The notes under the pieces were generated by a model. It was not told the DNA's origin and made no database searches. It saw only the letters and a list, made by a program, of their open reading frames with translations. A program made the position numbers and the translations under genes. A DNA stretch of 64,000 nucleotides from CAZIKF01 sp964539825 (GTDB lineage: Bacteria > Muiribacteriota > UBA6191): the NCBI GenBank assembly GCA_964539825.1, contig CAZIKF010000001.1, positions 1 through 64,000 on the forward strand, written 5' to 3'. Shown here one piece after another: positions 43,307 through 51,888 of the stretch (within the stretch, counting starts at the first letter, position 1; the number at the start of each line of letters is the position of its first letter).

Positions 43307-45400
43307 GAAGGAAGCTGCTTCCGGTAATGCCAGCTCTTCCCATACTGTCCGTATGAGGTATTTTTCCTGGGGACTTAAAGGAACCAGATTTCTCCCCTGA
43401 ACCCACTGGTTTGCGTCACGAAATTTTCGTGCTTGGATGTAAAGAATCAGTTGGTACCATGGATTTTTATCCGAAGGATTAATTCTCTCAGCTGGGTCTG
43501 AGATTAAGATCCCAGGGAATTCCCTGAACACCCTTTCTTTAAATAGCTGCTGCAAAAACGTCCCTGAATTTCGAATTTCCCAGTGGGAATTCTTGCTAAA
43601 TTCCTCAAAAGACTTCAGGGCACTGCCCTGGAGTTCTCCACTCACCAGCAAAGTTTCAAAAAAACGAAAATCCTCGCCGAGCGAATCCCATTCTCGAAGT
43701 TCACGAATAATTCTGTGAGCTACCCCATCCATACCCTGGTGATAAAACTGAAGAGCAAAACCTTGCCATAGAGTTAAGTCTAGAGGGCGAGCTTCCCGGG
43801 CTAGAACATCATCCACCTGAAGAAAAACCAACTGTTGTCTGAGTTTGTCGAGGTCAACTGTTGACTTGCCTTCAATAGTACCTAAAAATTGCGAGATCGA
43901 GAGACTTGCTGCAAAATTTTTCTTATTGAGGTTTTTAACCCTGGGTAAAAGTCCTGAATAAACAGCTAAACCATCTTCAAGAAAAAGAATTTTTGCAGCA
44001 GGAAAAGTTTTTGAAAATGGAGCTAGAAGAGTTTTAAGGTCCCTGGCCTTATAGGATTTTGCGGTAAAGATCAGAATGCCTCCCGAAAGGCGATCAGATA
44101 AAAACCGAATCCACTCCGCATATTCTCCTGCCTTCAATATTCTATGAAAGCTCATCGCCAGATAGTTTGGTTTCTTTTTTGACAGTAGATGTCTGACCTT
44201 TGTGCGCGAAATGGAGCCCCTCAATTCTGCCAGATAAAAAGTAGGGTTGAGCTTTTCAGTGCTCGAGCTTTTTTCTAAATCAAACACTCGAACCGCGTCC
44301 CCTTGATCCGCGTCATCCAGTAAATTGAAAAGAATCCAGGGTTTCTCCCCATAGACATCCTCAAAGTGGTCGCTCAAGGAAACTTTGCGGTAAAGAGTGA
44401 TTTCACCATTTTGAACTCGGGACAATTGATGAAATTGAAGAAGTTTAGGTTGAGTGCCAGCAACAGACTTCATCAACGCAGCTTCATTAGGAAGATGGGT
44501 AAGCCCGTAATAAAACACAAAACCAACGAGGCCCATCGCGATCCACGAATGCCCGGAGCCATAAAATATTAGCAAACGAGCGGAAAGAAAAAAGTGCCAC
44601 AAAACGATTCTTTGATTGGGACTTTGCAAGTCAAAAAGAGTGCATAGGACCAAAAAAATCAACACGGAAAGAGAAGTTGAAATTCCAGACCTTCTAATCG
44701 GAGGGGAAGGGACCACAAGGCAAACAATCATTGAGCCCACTACCAGGGCACTCATGGCAGGGCTGGGATAAAGTAGAAAAAAGGAGCCCAGTAAAAATGC
44801 ATGGAAGAAGGTCCAATCAAAAACCCTACGACTCATTCGCTCCAACCAAAACTTTCTTGGCTTTCCCTCTAAGAACAGAAGAAAAAACGCGCTACATCCG
44901 GCAAGAACCTCAGGTCGCACACCGGCTGAGAGAAAAACTAAGCCTAATACAACACCAATCCATATTTCCCTCTCTATGGGCCTGCACCGCTTTTGATTCC
45001 TGACAATTTGGGTTTGGCCAAGAAGAAACAAAAAGCCGGCCAGTAAGAGGAACCCGGATAAGACCCAGCCTGTAGTGAAAACCCCCGATATGGCTAAAAA
45101 TAAAGCCATCAGGGTGCACAAGGGAAAACCGGGGGACGGCAAAAAACGTGAGTTCCTTAGAGATACATAGAGAAAAGCCCATGGAATCCAGCTGAAAAAA
45201 AGAACTACAAAAAGTATGAAAATGTGGGAACGATGGTATGCCTCCAATAGATAGAACTGTGTCTGTAACAGGTCTAACAGATGAACAAAAAGAAACTTCG
45301 GAAATCCTGCTAACACAAGAATTAGAGATCCGAGAAAGAAAACTCTACCTACCTGATCGTAAAGGGGATCCTTTTGAAGGGTCCGCTGTACGAATAGCAC
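43295..45400 (-). CDS. Polytopic membrane protein with spermidine-synthase-like C-terminal region
   Basis: A 701-residue protein from GTG at 45400. Residues 1 to about 320 contain roughly eight membrane helices; the rest is soluble. The region A-M-S-F-H-R-I-L-K-A, G-G-I-L-I-F-T-A-K and F-S-K-T-F-P-A-A-K-I-L-F resembles the C-terminus of fused membrane/spermidine synthase proteins, but no SAM-binding motif is clear. The reading frame is open upstream for another 37 codons without ATG, GTG or TTG and encodes a hydrophobic segment, so the N-terminus may begin earlier. An A9 homopolymer (45497-45505) there may hide a frameshift. Confidence 0.6.
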   Translation of the reverse strand: MLFVQRTLQKDPLYDQVGRVFFLGSLILVLAGFPKFLFVHLLDLLQTQFYLLEAYHRSHIFILFVVLFFSWIPWAFLYVSLRNSRFLPSPGFPLCTLMALFLAISGVFTTGWVLSGFLLLAGFLFLLGQTQIVRNQKRCRPIEREIWIGVVLGLVFLSAGVRPEVLAGCSAFFLLFLEGKPRKFWLERMSRRVFDWTFFHAFLLGSFFLLYPSPAMSALVVGSMIVCLVVPSPPIRRSGISTSLSVLIFLVLCTLFDLQSPNQRIVLWHFFLSARLLIFYGSGHSWIAMGLVGFVFYYGLTHLPNEAALMKSVAGTQPKLLQFHQLSRVQNGEITLYRKVSLSDHFEDVYGEKPWILFNLLDDADQGDAVRVFDLEKSSSTEKLNPTFYLAELRGSISRTKVRHLLSKKKPNYLAMSFHRILKAGEYAEWIRFLSDRLSGGILIFTAKSYKARDLKTLLAPFSKTFPAAKILFLEDGLAVYSGLLPRVKNLNKKNFAASLSISQFLGTIEGKSTVDLDKLRQQLVFLQVDDVLAREARPLDLTLWQGFALQFYHQGMDGVAHRIIRELREWDSLGEDFRFFETLLVSGELQGSALKSFEEFSKNSHWEIRNSGTFLQQLFKERVFREFPGILISDPAERINPSDKNPWYQLILYIQARKFRDANQWVQGRNLVPLSPQEKYLIRTVWEELALPEAASFYTE

Positions 45401-45521
45401 AGCAAGGATGAAAGAAATGAGAACGGCCTCTCGAATTAAAGGTTCAGAGACGGCTTCCAGACAGAATTGAAAGAGTTCTACCTGAAGAAGAAGCGCAAAA
45501 AAAAAGCGAGGAATGCCAAGG

Positions 45522-46466
45522 TTAGTAGATAACTTTCCCTAATGCGGATTCAATGAGAGAGAGGGCTGTACGCGCGGTTTGGTTCGAGTGATCCAACAAT
45601 GGATTTACCTCTACCATATCCATGCTGCGGATCGCATTTGTTTCCGAGAATAATTCTAAAACAAGATGAGCTTCCCGCAGGGTTAGTCCACCCGCGACTG
45701 GTGTCCCCGTACCTGGAACTGACCGCTCATCAACGCCGTCTATATCAAAGCTTATATGGATAGGCTCTCCCTTAGGTGAACAAATTCCAATTGCCTCTCG
45801 AATGCATTTTACAGCACCTTGTTCATCAATGTCCTTCATGGAAAAAACTTTGATTCCCAAGTCTTTTACAATGGAACTCTCTTCGGGATCAACGCTGCGG
45901 ACTCCAAATAAGACAACTCTGGAAGGATCAATAAATTTCCCGTCAAAGAGTTCACACAATCTTGTATGACCTTTACCTAGTGCTACCGCTAACGGCATTC
46001 CATGCACATTTCCTGAAGGACTAGTCCGATCAGTATTGAGGTCTGCATGAGCATCGAACCAGAGTAAGCCCGGCGTTGTCCAATGCTGTCTCCAATAAGA
46101 GTTAATCGCGGAAATTGAACCCATTGCTACGGAATGATCACCGCCCAAAACTAGTGGTAAAAACCCCTTTTCCAAAGACTGAAATACCTTGGCACGTACC
46201 TGTTCCTGAAAAGGTATGATTTCCTCAAGATAACGAATTTGCCTGGGCGCAAACCCTACAGGTGGATAGGGCTCTTCAAGAGTGTTTAAATTCCCCTGAT
46301 CTACACATTTCCAGCCCAGACGGTCTATCCTCTCCCGTAAACCAGCAAGACGTATCGCATCCGGACCTAGAGATACTCCTTTAGAAGGAGAAGCTAATCC
46401 TATAGGTGCGCCAATTACCTCGATTACTTTGGGAGTCGTATTCTGCGAGGAGCCATTTTTTTCCAT
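45522..46466 (-). CDS. rocF: Arginase
   Basis: A 314-residue ureohydrolase. All manganese ligands are visible: G-G-D-H-S, D-A-H-A-D-L-N-T and S-F-D-I-D-G-V-D; the S-P-S-G-N-V-H-G-M-P-L segment is specific to arginases over agmatinases, and E-V-N-P-L-L-D is near the end. It yields ornithine and urea. A TATAAT sits 8 bases before the ATG, suggesting a leaderless message. Confidence 0.92.
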   Translation of the reverse strand: MEKNGSSQNTTPKVIEVIGAPIGLASPSKGVSLGPDAIRLAGLRERIDRLGWKCVDQGNLNTLEEPYPPVGFAPRQIRYLEEIIPFQEQVRAKVFQSLEKGFLPLVLGGDHSVAMGSISAINSYWRQHWTTPGLLWFDAHADLNTDRTSPSGNVHGMPLAVALGKGHTRLCELFDGKFIDPSRVVLFGVRSVDPEESSIVKDLGIKVFSMKDIDEQGAVKCIREAIGICSPKGEPIHISFDIDGVDERSVPGTGTPVAGGLTLREAHLVLELFSETNAIRSMDMVEVNPLLDHSNQTARTALSLIESALGKVIY

Positions 46467-46473
46467 AGGCTCT

Positions 46474-46620
46474 TATTATATACTCAAAATGAAGTGTTTT
46501 GCCCGGATTCCCGGATAAAACGGAATCTTACGATTCCCGAGCTCATCTGCGATTGAGCCTTCTTGAGTATGAACCAACAAGTGGGTAAACCACCTGCTTT
46601 CGGTATCTATCCAAACTGGG
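46474..46620. repeat. Intergenic repeat copy B, upstream of rocF
   Basis: Blocks in order on the plus strand: ATTATATACTCAAAATGAAG (shared with copy D except one base), hairpin GGAATCTTACGATTCC at 46522-46537, ATGAACCAACAAGTGGG at 46569-46585 (identical in copy C), then CTGCTTTCGGTAT (as in copy A). It fills the space between the anti-sigma gene and rocF. Confidence 0.7.
46475..46480 (-). promoter_or_regulatory. -10 box of rocF (leaderless)
   Basis: On the minus strand TATAAT ends 8 bases before the rocF ATG (46464-46466). It lies inside repeat copy B and is shared with copy D upstream of pepA. Confidence 0.55.
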
Positions 46621-46622
46621 GA

Positions 46623-47771
46623 TTAACGATCTAATTCATCGGAAAAGGACTCATCGGGGCGGACCTCTGAGTTTTTAGGAAGGGTATTCGTATTTGGGTG
46701 CCCTTCCCTTCCAGCAGGTAAATCTAATTCTTTTAATGCTTCACTCCACCTATCTCTGGCATCCTGCTCAAGTTCTGAAACTCCGGTCAGGATCAGCCCC
46801 TTACTCTTAACTTCCTGGGAAGGATTTACAAAGACGGAGGGCTGGTTTGAGGTCAGGGAACGCACTTCAACCCGTCCCTCAAAAACTGAGACTACGGAGA
46901 GAGTCGCAAGCGGCCCCCTGGTACCAGTGGATACAGAATCTCCCTCTACATCCACGGAAAAGACTGTTCCACGAACCGCGGCGATGAGATTGGGAGTTTT
47001 AACTTCAAACTTAGTGCCTTTTCGAACAATATGTACCCAGGAACTACCATGGAAAAGACGTAGAGAATTGCGAGCAATTTGAATCCTGGTGCGAGATTTG
47101 AGCCGTAGACGGACCTTATCTTCGGGATAAACAATCGAAGCGGTGGCCTTCGCTCCAGTGCGCACCTCATCCAGGAATGCCAGCGAATGTATCTCTCCAT
47201 TCTTAATGATTTGGAATCCATTGGAATTGCGGACATGTACCACACCGCCAGAAACTTCAAGCTTCAGAGGGAATTCACCTCCACCCATTTGATGCTGAGT
47301 GGGATCGCTGCTCGATCCATCCCCACTTAACCCGTGAAAGGATTGGTCGATCTCCCCCCCGGCATCCACTCTCACAGTCATAGTGGGATCCGGTCCAGAA
47401 TTCTTGTTCCATGGAAAATGAAAGGGTAAATCTAACTGTGTAATGGAAACAACAAAGACCGCGGCAACTGCCATTCCTGCATATTTCAGATAAGGGGCAA
47501 TAGACTCAAAGCCACTCCCATAACCTTTTGCCCGGGTATTTTGAAAGGAAACATCGGGAAGTGAGCTCATTACCCTTTGAGTGAAGTCTGCGGGAAGGTC
47601 CGGACAGGAATCCTCCTCTTCAAAGAGTTCCACTAAGCGCTTATATGACTGGAGCTCCTCACGGCAGCGGGAGCAAAGCTCTACGTGCTTCTCAAGCTGA
47701 ATTCTTTGTTCATGCGATAGGGAGAGATCCAGATAGTGTTGGATCAGCTCATCAACCATTTCGCATTTCAT
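46623..47771 (-). CDS. Anti-sigma-factor-like protein with zinc finger and FecR domain
   Basis: A 382-residue protein. Residues 1-50 hold a zinc-binding anti-sigma segment (H-V-E-L-C-S-R-C). One membrane helix lies at about 108-130 (A-G-M-A-V-A-A-V-F-V-V-S). The periplasmic part from about 170 is FecR-like: L-D-E-V-R-T-G-A-K-A, T-P-N-L-I-A-A-V-R-G-T-V-F-S-V and F-E-G-R-V-E-V-R-S. Such proteins transmit envelope signals to an ECF sigma factor, but none is adjacent. A divergent small coiled-coil gene lies upstream. Confidence 0.8.
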   Translation of the reverse strand: MKCEMVDELIQHYLDLSLSHEQRIQLEKHVELCSRCREELQSYKRLVELFEEEDSCPDLPADFTQRVMSSLPDVSFQNTRAKGYGSGFESIAPYLKYAGMAVAAVFVVSITQLDLPFHFPWNKNSGPDPTMTVRVDAGGEIDQSFHGLSGDGSSSDPTQHQMGGGEFPLKLEVSGGVVHVRNSNGFQIIKNGEIHSLAFLDEVRTGAKATASIVYPEDKVRLRLKSRTRIQIARNSLRLFHGSSWVHIVRKGTKFEVKTPNLIAAVRGTVFSVDVEGDSVSTGTRGPLATLSVVSVFEGRVEVRSLTSNQPSVFVNPSQEVKSKGLILTGVSELEQDARDRWSEALKELDLPAGREGHPNTNTLPKNSEVRPDESFSDELDR

Positions 47772-47856
47772 TAGTTCAACCTTCTTTGAATTCCCTCACC
47801 CATAATTACGAACTGCAGGGAAAAAGGTTGCAGAGTATTTCCGAATCTTTCCGGAT

Positions 47857-48087
47857 TCAGGAGACTTGAAGAGAACTCACAGAACTGCTTGAACCCGCTT
47901 CCAGGTCCTTCATTTCTGTCCTCATGAGGAGATCTACAGTAAAGGACAGCTTACGATTCATTTTTCTTAATCTTTCAAGTTCCAGCTCCAGGCTATCCAT
48001 ACGGATCTGCAGCGCCTGAACGCTTGCTCGCTTATTGCTTGTTTGAAAGATACTGTCCAACCACATAGAATTGGTCCTGTTTGTCAT
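47857..48087 (-). CDS. Small coiled-coil protein
   Basis: About 76 residues from the ATG at 48087 (a TTG at 48099 is the alternative; the ATG at 48066 is another). The centre L-E-L-E-L-E-R-L-R-K-M-N-R-K-L is a heptad helix; the end is Ser-rich. No family is recognised. It may pair with the anti-sigma protein 85 bases downstream. It is divergent from a lipoprotein gene. Confidence 0.5.
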   Translation of the reverse strand: MTNRTNSMWLDSIFQTSNKRASVQALQIRMDSLELELERLRKMNRKLSFTVDLLMRTEMKDLEAGSSSSVSSLQVS

Positions 48088-48099
48088 AGATGAGTTCAA

Positions 48100-48561
48100 A
48101 TGAAGTATCGACCAAATCAGTTTCTATTTAACCTTTTTTGTTTGGTTTGGATTGCCCTTAACGGCTGCTCCACTCCTTCCTTTTTTGAAAAATATGCCAT
48201 TAAGGGTGAAAAGGTAGGAGTAGAACTCCATTCTTCCAGATCATTTCCACCCTCTCTGTCATTCGAGAGTCCTAAAAAAACTCTTTTGATTGCCGGAGAG
48301 CGAGACGGGTTTTCTTGCTTTGTAGAGTATTACGAATTGCAAAACCTGGCACAGAATTCAGCAAAGCCACCCAGCGCAGAAGAATGGCAAAATCTCTCGG
48401 CGGGATTATTTTTAAAACAAAGAGATTTTTTGCTAAAACAGACTGTCTATTACGAGACATATGTCTACTTTAGTGAGGGTCCTTACGCTCTATACGGCCA
48501 TTTTCTAGGACAGGAACCCCAGGAAATAAGAAACCTTTTTCCCGCACTATTCAAAGACTAG
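48100..48561 (+). CDS. Lipoprotein of unknown function
   Basis: A 153-residue lipoprotein: a hydrophobic N-terminus followed by lipobox L-N-G-C at about residue 23. The mature part is mixed alpha/beta with no known domain. It converges on ftsZ with a 13-base gap. Confidence 0.72.
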   Translation: MKYRPNQFLFNLFCLVWIALNGCSTPSFFEKYAIKGEKVGVELHSSRSFPPSLSFESPKKTLLIAGERDGFSCFVEYYELQNLAQNSAKPPSAEEWQNLSAGLFLKQRDFLLKQTVYYETYVYFSEGPYALYGHFLGQEPQEIRNLFPALFKD

Positions 48562-48574
48562 ACTTGAGTAAAGT

Positions 48575-49705
48575 TCAGGACTTATTGCTGGTATGACGTC
48601 GTAGGAAAGCGGGGATATCTCGGTCATCGGACTGAGAAGCCACAATCTTCATGTCATCCGCTTTTACCTGGGTCTTTTTCTCTGTAGGTAGTGGCTTGGG
48701 AGGATCATAAATCTTACGAACATTGGCCGCCATCTCTTTTGCATGAGGTTGTGAATCTTCTTCAAACCTCGTGGCGATTACCGTGATTCGCAATCCTTCG
48801 CCAATATTCTCATCTACAGATGATCCGAAAATAATCTCCGCTTCATCATGTACGGCATTCTGAATGATTTGACAGGCCTGGTTCACTTCAAGCATTCCCA
48901 GTGTCATCGGACCGGTAATATTGATCAGGACCGATCTTGCGCCTTCAATACTAGATTCCAGAAGCGGAGAATCAATGGCCATTTGCGCCGCTTTTTCCGC
49001 TCTTCCTTCTCCCTCTGCCATTCCTATTCCCATTACCGCACGACCTGAGTCACTCATTACAGTCTTAACATCGGCAAAGTCACAATTTATCATCCCAGGA
49101 ACTGTAATCAGGTCCGTTATCCCCTGAACACCCTGCCGCAGAACATTATCAGCCAGGCCAAATGCCTCAATCATGGAAGTATTGCTGTCGGAGATCTGTA
49201 ACAACCGGTCATTTGGAATTACGATGAGCGAATCAACAGATTCACGTAGATTTTTAATTCCAACCTCTGCAATTTGATTCCGCTTTTTGCCTTCAAATCC
49301 AAAGGGCTTGGTAACAACCGCGACCGTTAGAATCCCCTTCTCCTTAGCAGCTTGAGCAATGATGGGAGCCGCACCAGTTCCGGTGCCTCCACCCATACCC
49401 GCTGTAATAAAGAGCATATCTGCGCCTTCAATGGAGGCGCAAATTTTTTCCTGGTCCTCTTCCGCAGCCTTTTTCCCGACTTCAAAGTTGGCCCCAGCTC
49501 CCAATCCCTTGGTTAATTTATCCCCAATCTGAATCTTTATTCTGGCCTCTGAAAGAACCAGTGCCTGAGCGTCAGTGTTTGCGGCGATAAAATCCACTCC
49601 AGACATCTCGCTATTGATCATGCGGTTCACAGCGTTGCCGCCACCGCCACCTATACCGATAACTTTTATGTCCGCTGACCGTTCTACCGCTTCGAACTCA
49701 AACAT
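48575..49705 (-). CDS. ftsZ: Cell division protein FtsZ
   Basis: A 376-residue tubulin-like GTPase. The G-box G-G-G-T-G-T-G-A-A-P, N-terminal I-G-I-G-G-G-G-G-N-A-V and the T7 region N-C-D-F-A-D-V are intact; the C-terminal D-I-P-A-F-L-R-R-H is the tail that binds FtsA. The acidic linker is short. AAGGAG precedes the ATG, and an extended -10 promoter lies upstream (49748-49776). Confidence 0.97.
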   Translation of the reverse strand: MFEFEAVERSADIKVIGIGGGGGNAVNRMINSEMSGVDFIAANTDAQALVLSEARIKIQIGDKLTKGLGAGANFEVGKKAAEEDQEKICASIEGADMLFITAGMGGGTGTGAAPIIAQAAKEKGILTVAVVTKPFGFEGKKRNQIAEVGIKNLRESVDSLIVIPNDRLLQISDSNTSMIEAFGLADNVLRQGVQGITDLITVPGMINCDFADVKTVMSDSGRAVMGIGMAEGEGRAEKAAQMAIDSPLLESSIEGARSVLINITGPMTLGMLEVNQACQIIQNAVHDEAEIIFGSSVDENIGEGLRITVIATRFEEDSQPHAKEMAANVRKIYDPPKPLPTEKKTQVKADDMKIVASQSDDRDIPAFLRRHTSNKS

Positions 49706-49747
49706 CGACTAACTCCTTGCAAGAAGCTCCATTAGGGCAATTAGAGG

Positions 49748-49776
49748 ATTCTAACACAAACCCGCAGGGTACAAAA
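49748..49776 (-). promoter_or_regulatory. ftsZ promoter
   Basis: On the minus strand TTTTGT, a 17-base spacer and TAGAAT preceded by TGT (extended -10). The transcript would start about 40 bases before ftsZ, allowing expression apart from ftsA. Confidence 0.5.
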
Positions 49777-49841
49777 CCTGTTTTGAAGCACTTTCATCGC
49801 TTACCTGAATACACCTAAACCTAACCCAATTGGAGTCAATT

Positions 49842-51062
49842 CTAAACGAACCAACCCTTTATCGTGCTTATAACCCGTTCAAAAAAAGACTCTTCATGAA
49901 GACTTCTCATCACCATTTCATGATTTCGATATCCATAAAAAATGAGTCCTACCCCGGTTGCAAAAACCGGACTGGAAACTTTTTCCACCAAACCGGTCAC
50001 ATCGCGAATTTTTCCTATTCTTACGGGTAATCCACCCAGATCCTGGAAAAGCACATCCAAGCCTCGGGTTTGAGAACCTCCACCGGTCAGCACGATACCG
50101 GCTCCTAGCTGTTGCAATTCGCCCACGCTCTCAAAAATGTCTTCCAGAACTAATTCCGCCAACTCTTCGCCGCGAGCTCGCAGTACTTCTGCGACGGCTC
50201 CTACGGTAACTTTACGCCTTTCCTCGCCACCTACAGCTGGAACTTCGAGGCTCTGACCGAGGTCGGATTGGTGCAGGTCCACACTGCCATAGCGAATTTT
50301 TAGCTTTTCCGCTTCCGAGTACGGACTGCGCAGGTAAACGGACAAATCATTTGTAAAATGCCCTCCGCCAAGGGGAATCACCCTGGTGTGAGTGAGCTGT
50401 CCTTTTTGAAATACCGCGATATCAGTAGTCCCGCCGCCAATGTCCACCAGGACAACACCCATTTTCTTTTCATCTTCGGTCAGGATAGCTTCCGCTGAGG
50501 CAAGAGGCTGAAGAATGACTTCGGCCACATCAAGGTTCACATTATGGGCGCAGCGAACCAGGTCCCTGATCGCGCTAATAGCTCCTAGCACAATATGAAC
50601 CGTTACTTTTAACTTGGATCCAGTCATGCCTACGGGATCCTTGAGGCCTCGGTTTTCATCCAGGGAATATTCTCGAATAATGGTGTGGATGATTTCCTTA
50701 TCTTCAGGAACCTGGATATCTTTGGCCATGGACAGTATCAAATCCACATCTTCTTGAGTAACGCAGGTATTGGGCTCTCTCAAGTCGATTTCGACAGTAC
50801 GATTCACAGATTCGATATGACCGCCGGCAATTCCGATGTACACATAGTCGATGGCCATGTCAGCCATTCTTTGTGCTTTATCAATGGCTTCCTGGATACA
50901 CGCTGAAGTTTCTTCAACGTTCTTAACGATCCCCTTCTCCATTCCACGGGAAGGAGTGATTCCCATTCCGATGACCTTTGTGTGGGTTTCATCAATCATT
51001 TCCCCCACAACCGCTGTCACCTTCGTGGTGCCTATATCGAGACCTACGACGGTACTATACAT
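49842..51062 (-). CDS. ftsA: Cell division protein FtsA
   Basis: A 406-residue actin-like protein anchoring FtsZ to the membrane. G-L-D-I-G-T-T-K-V-T-A-V-V is the phosphate-1 motif, V-L-V-D-I-G-G-G-T-T-D-I-A phosphate-2, and G-I-V-L-T-G-G-G-S-Q-T the adenosine motif. The C-terminal amphipathic helix (F-F-E-R-V-I-S-T-I-K-G-W) is the membrane target. AAGGGA precedes the ATG. Confidence 0.96.
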   Translation of the reverse strand: MYSTVVGLDIGTTKVTAVVGEMIDETHTKVIGMGITPSRGMEKGIVKNVEETSACIQEAIDKAQRMADMAIDYVYIGIAGGHIESVNRTVEIDLREPNTCVTQEDVDLILSMAKDIQVPEDKEIIHTIIREYSLDENRGLKDPVGMTGSKLKVTVHIVLGAISAIRDLVRCAHNVNLDVAEVILQPLASAEAILTEDEKKMGVVLVDIGGGTTDIAVFQKGQLTHTRVIPLGGGHFTNDLSVYLRSPYSEAEKLKIRYGSVDLHQSDLGQSLEVPAVGGEERRKVTVGAVAEVLRARGEELAELVLEDIFESVGELQQLGAGIVLTGGGSQTRGLDVLFQDLGGLPVRIGKIRDVTGLVEKVSSPVFATGVGLIFYGYRNHEMVMRSLHEESFFERVISTIKGWFV

Positions 51063-51089
51063 TTATCCCTTTTGAGAAAGGCTGGTAGT

Positions 51090-51854
51090 TTAACCCATCT
51101 TTACTACCATATCCTCGAATCGGGCATCAATATATTCTATCGTTTTCCCGGTCTGGAGCACTTCCTTTAAGAAAATAGGTATCTTTGATTGATGTTCCAA
51201 GAATCGCTCCACATCTTCGAGGTAGATGCGAATGCCTTGAAAAGTCACGAAAAAGGTCGAGAGATCCTCCAGGGAAAGTACATCAAACTGCGCTAAAGGA
51301 GATTTCTCAAGAATCTCTACCCATTGTTTTAATAATTCTTGTTTCTCCTGCGATAGACGAAATATTTTCCACTCAGATTCTCCCAGTTTTATTCGAATCC
51401 TTGGTTTGGTACCCGGATCTTGAATGGGGAAAAAAAAGCCCTCTTCAGTCACACCAAAGACTGAAGACTGTCCCCACACTTGTAACCATTCTTTGCGTTC
51501 AGTTATCGTGATTTGAACTTTCCGTGGAGAAATTTGCAATAATGACGCTTCCGAAATTCTGGGATGTTCAGATATTTTCCTGGCAATTTCCTCAAAATCC
51601 ATTCCGAAAGTCCGTTGCCCCATCTCCAACTTTCCAAGTGTAAGAATCATTTCGGTTTCGACAGTCCGGTTCCCCTTCACTGTGATCCCCTCCAGTGTGA
51701 AATAGGAGGAGTAGAACAGCAGATACCAGGCCTGAAATACACAAAACGCCCCGAGTGCCAAAATTATGAAACCCGCTACATAACGGGGCTCATCAAAGAG
51801 CCTGGGAACGGTTAGTTCCCTCTTTCGCTCATATTGAATCCATTGGCGCTTCAT
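51090..51854 (-). CDS. ftsQ: Cell division protein FtsQ
   Basis: A 254-residue bitopic protein: a cytosolic basic N-terminus, a membrane helix at about 27-47, and a POTRA domain (F-T-L-E-G-I-T-V-K-G-N-R-T-V). The beta domain E-R-K-E-W-L-Q-V-W is followed by the E-Y-I-D-A-R-F segment near the end. FtsQ links early and late divisome proteins. Confidence 0.88.
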   Translation of the reverse strand: MKRQWIQYERKRELTVPRLFDEPRYVAGFIILALGAFCVFQAWYLLFYSSYFTLEGITVKGNRTVETEMILTLGKLEMGQRTFGMDFEEIARKISEHPRISEASLLQISPRKVQITITERKEWLQVWGQSSVFGVTEEGFFFPIQDPGTKPRIRIKLGESEWKIFRLSQEKQELLKQWVEILEKSPLAQFDVLSLEDLSTFFVTFQGIRIYLEDVERFLEHQSKIPIFLKEVLQTGKTIEYIDARFEDMVVKMG

Positions 51855-51888
51855 AAATTCTCAGATCGATCTTAGTTACTCATACAGG

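Noticed and set aside
45522..46466. Agmatinase rather than arginase
   Set aside because: The S-P-S-G-N-V-H-G-M segment and overall pattern favour arginase; agmatinases have a different substrate loop.
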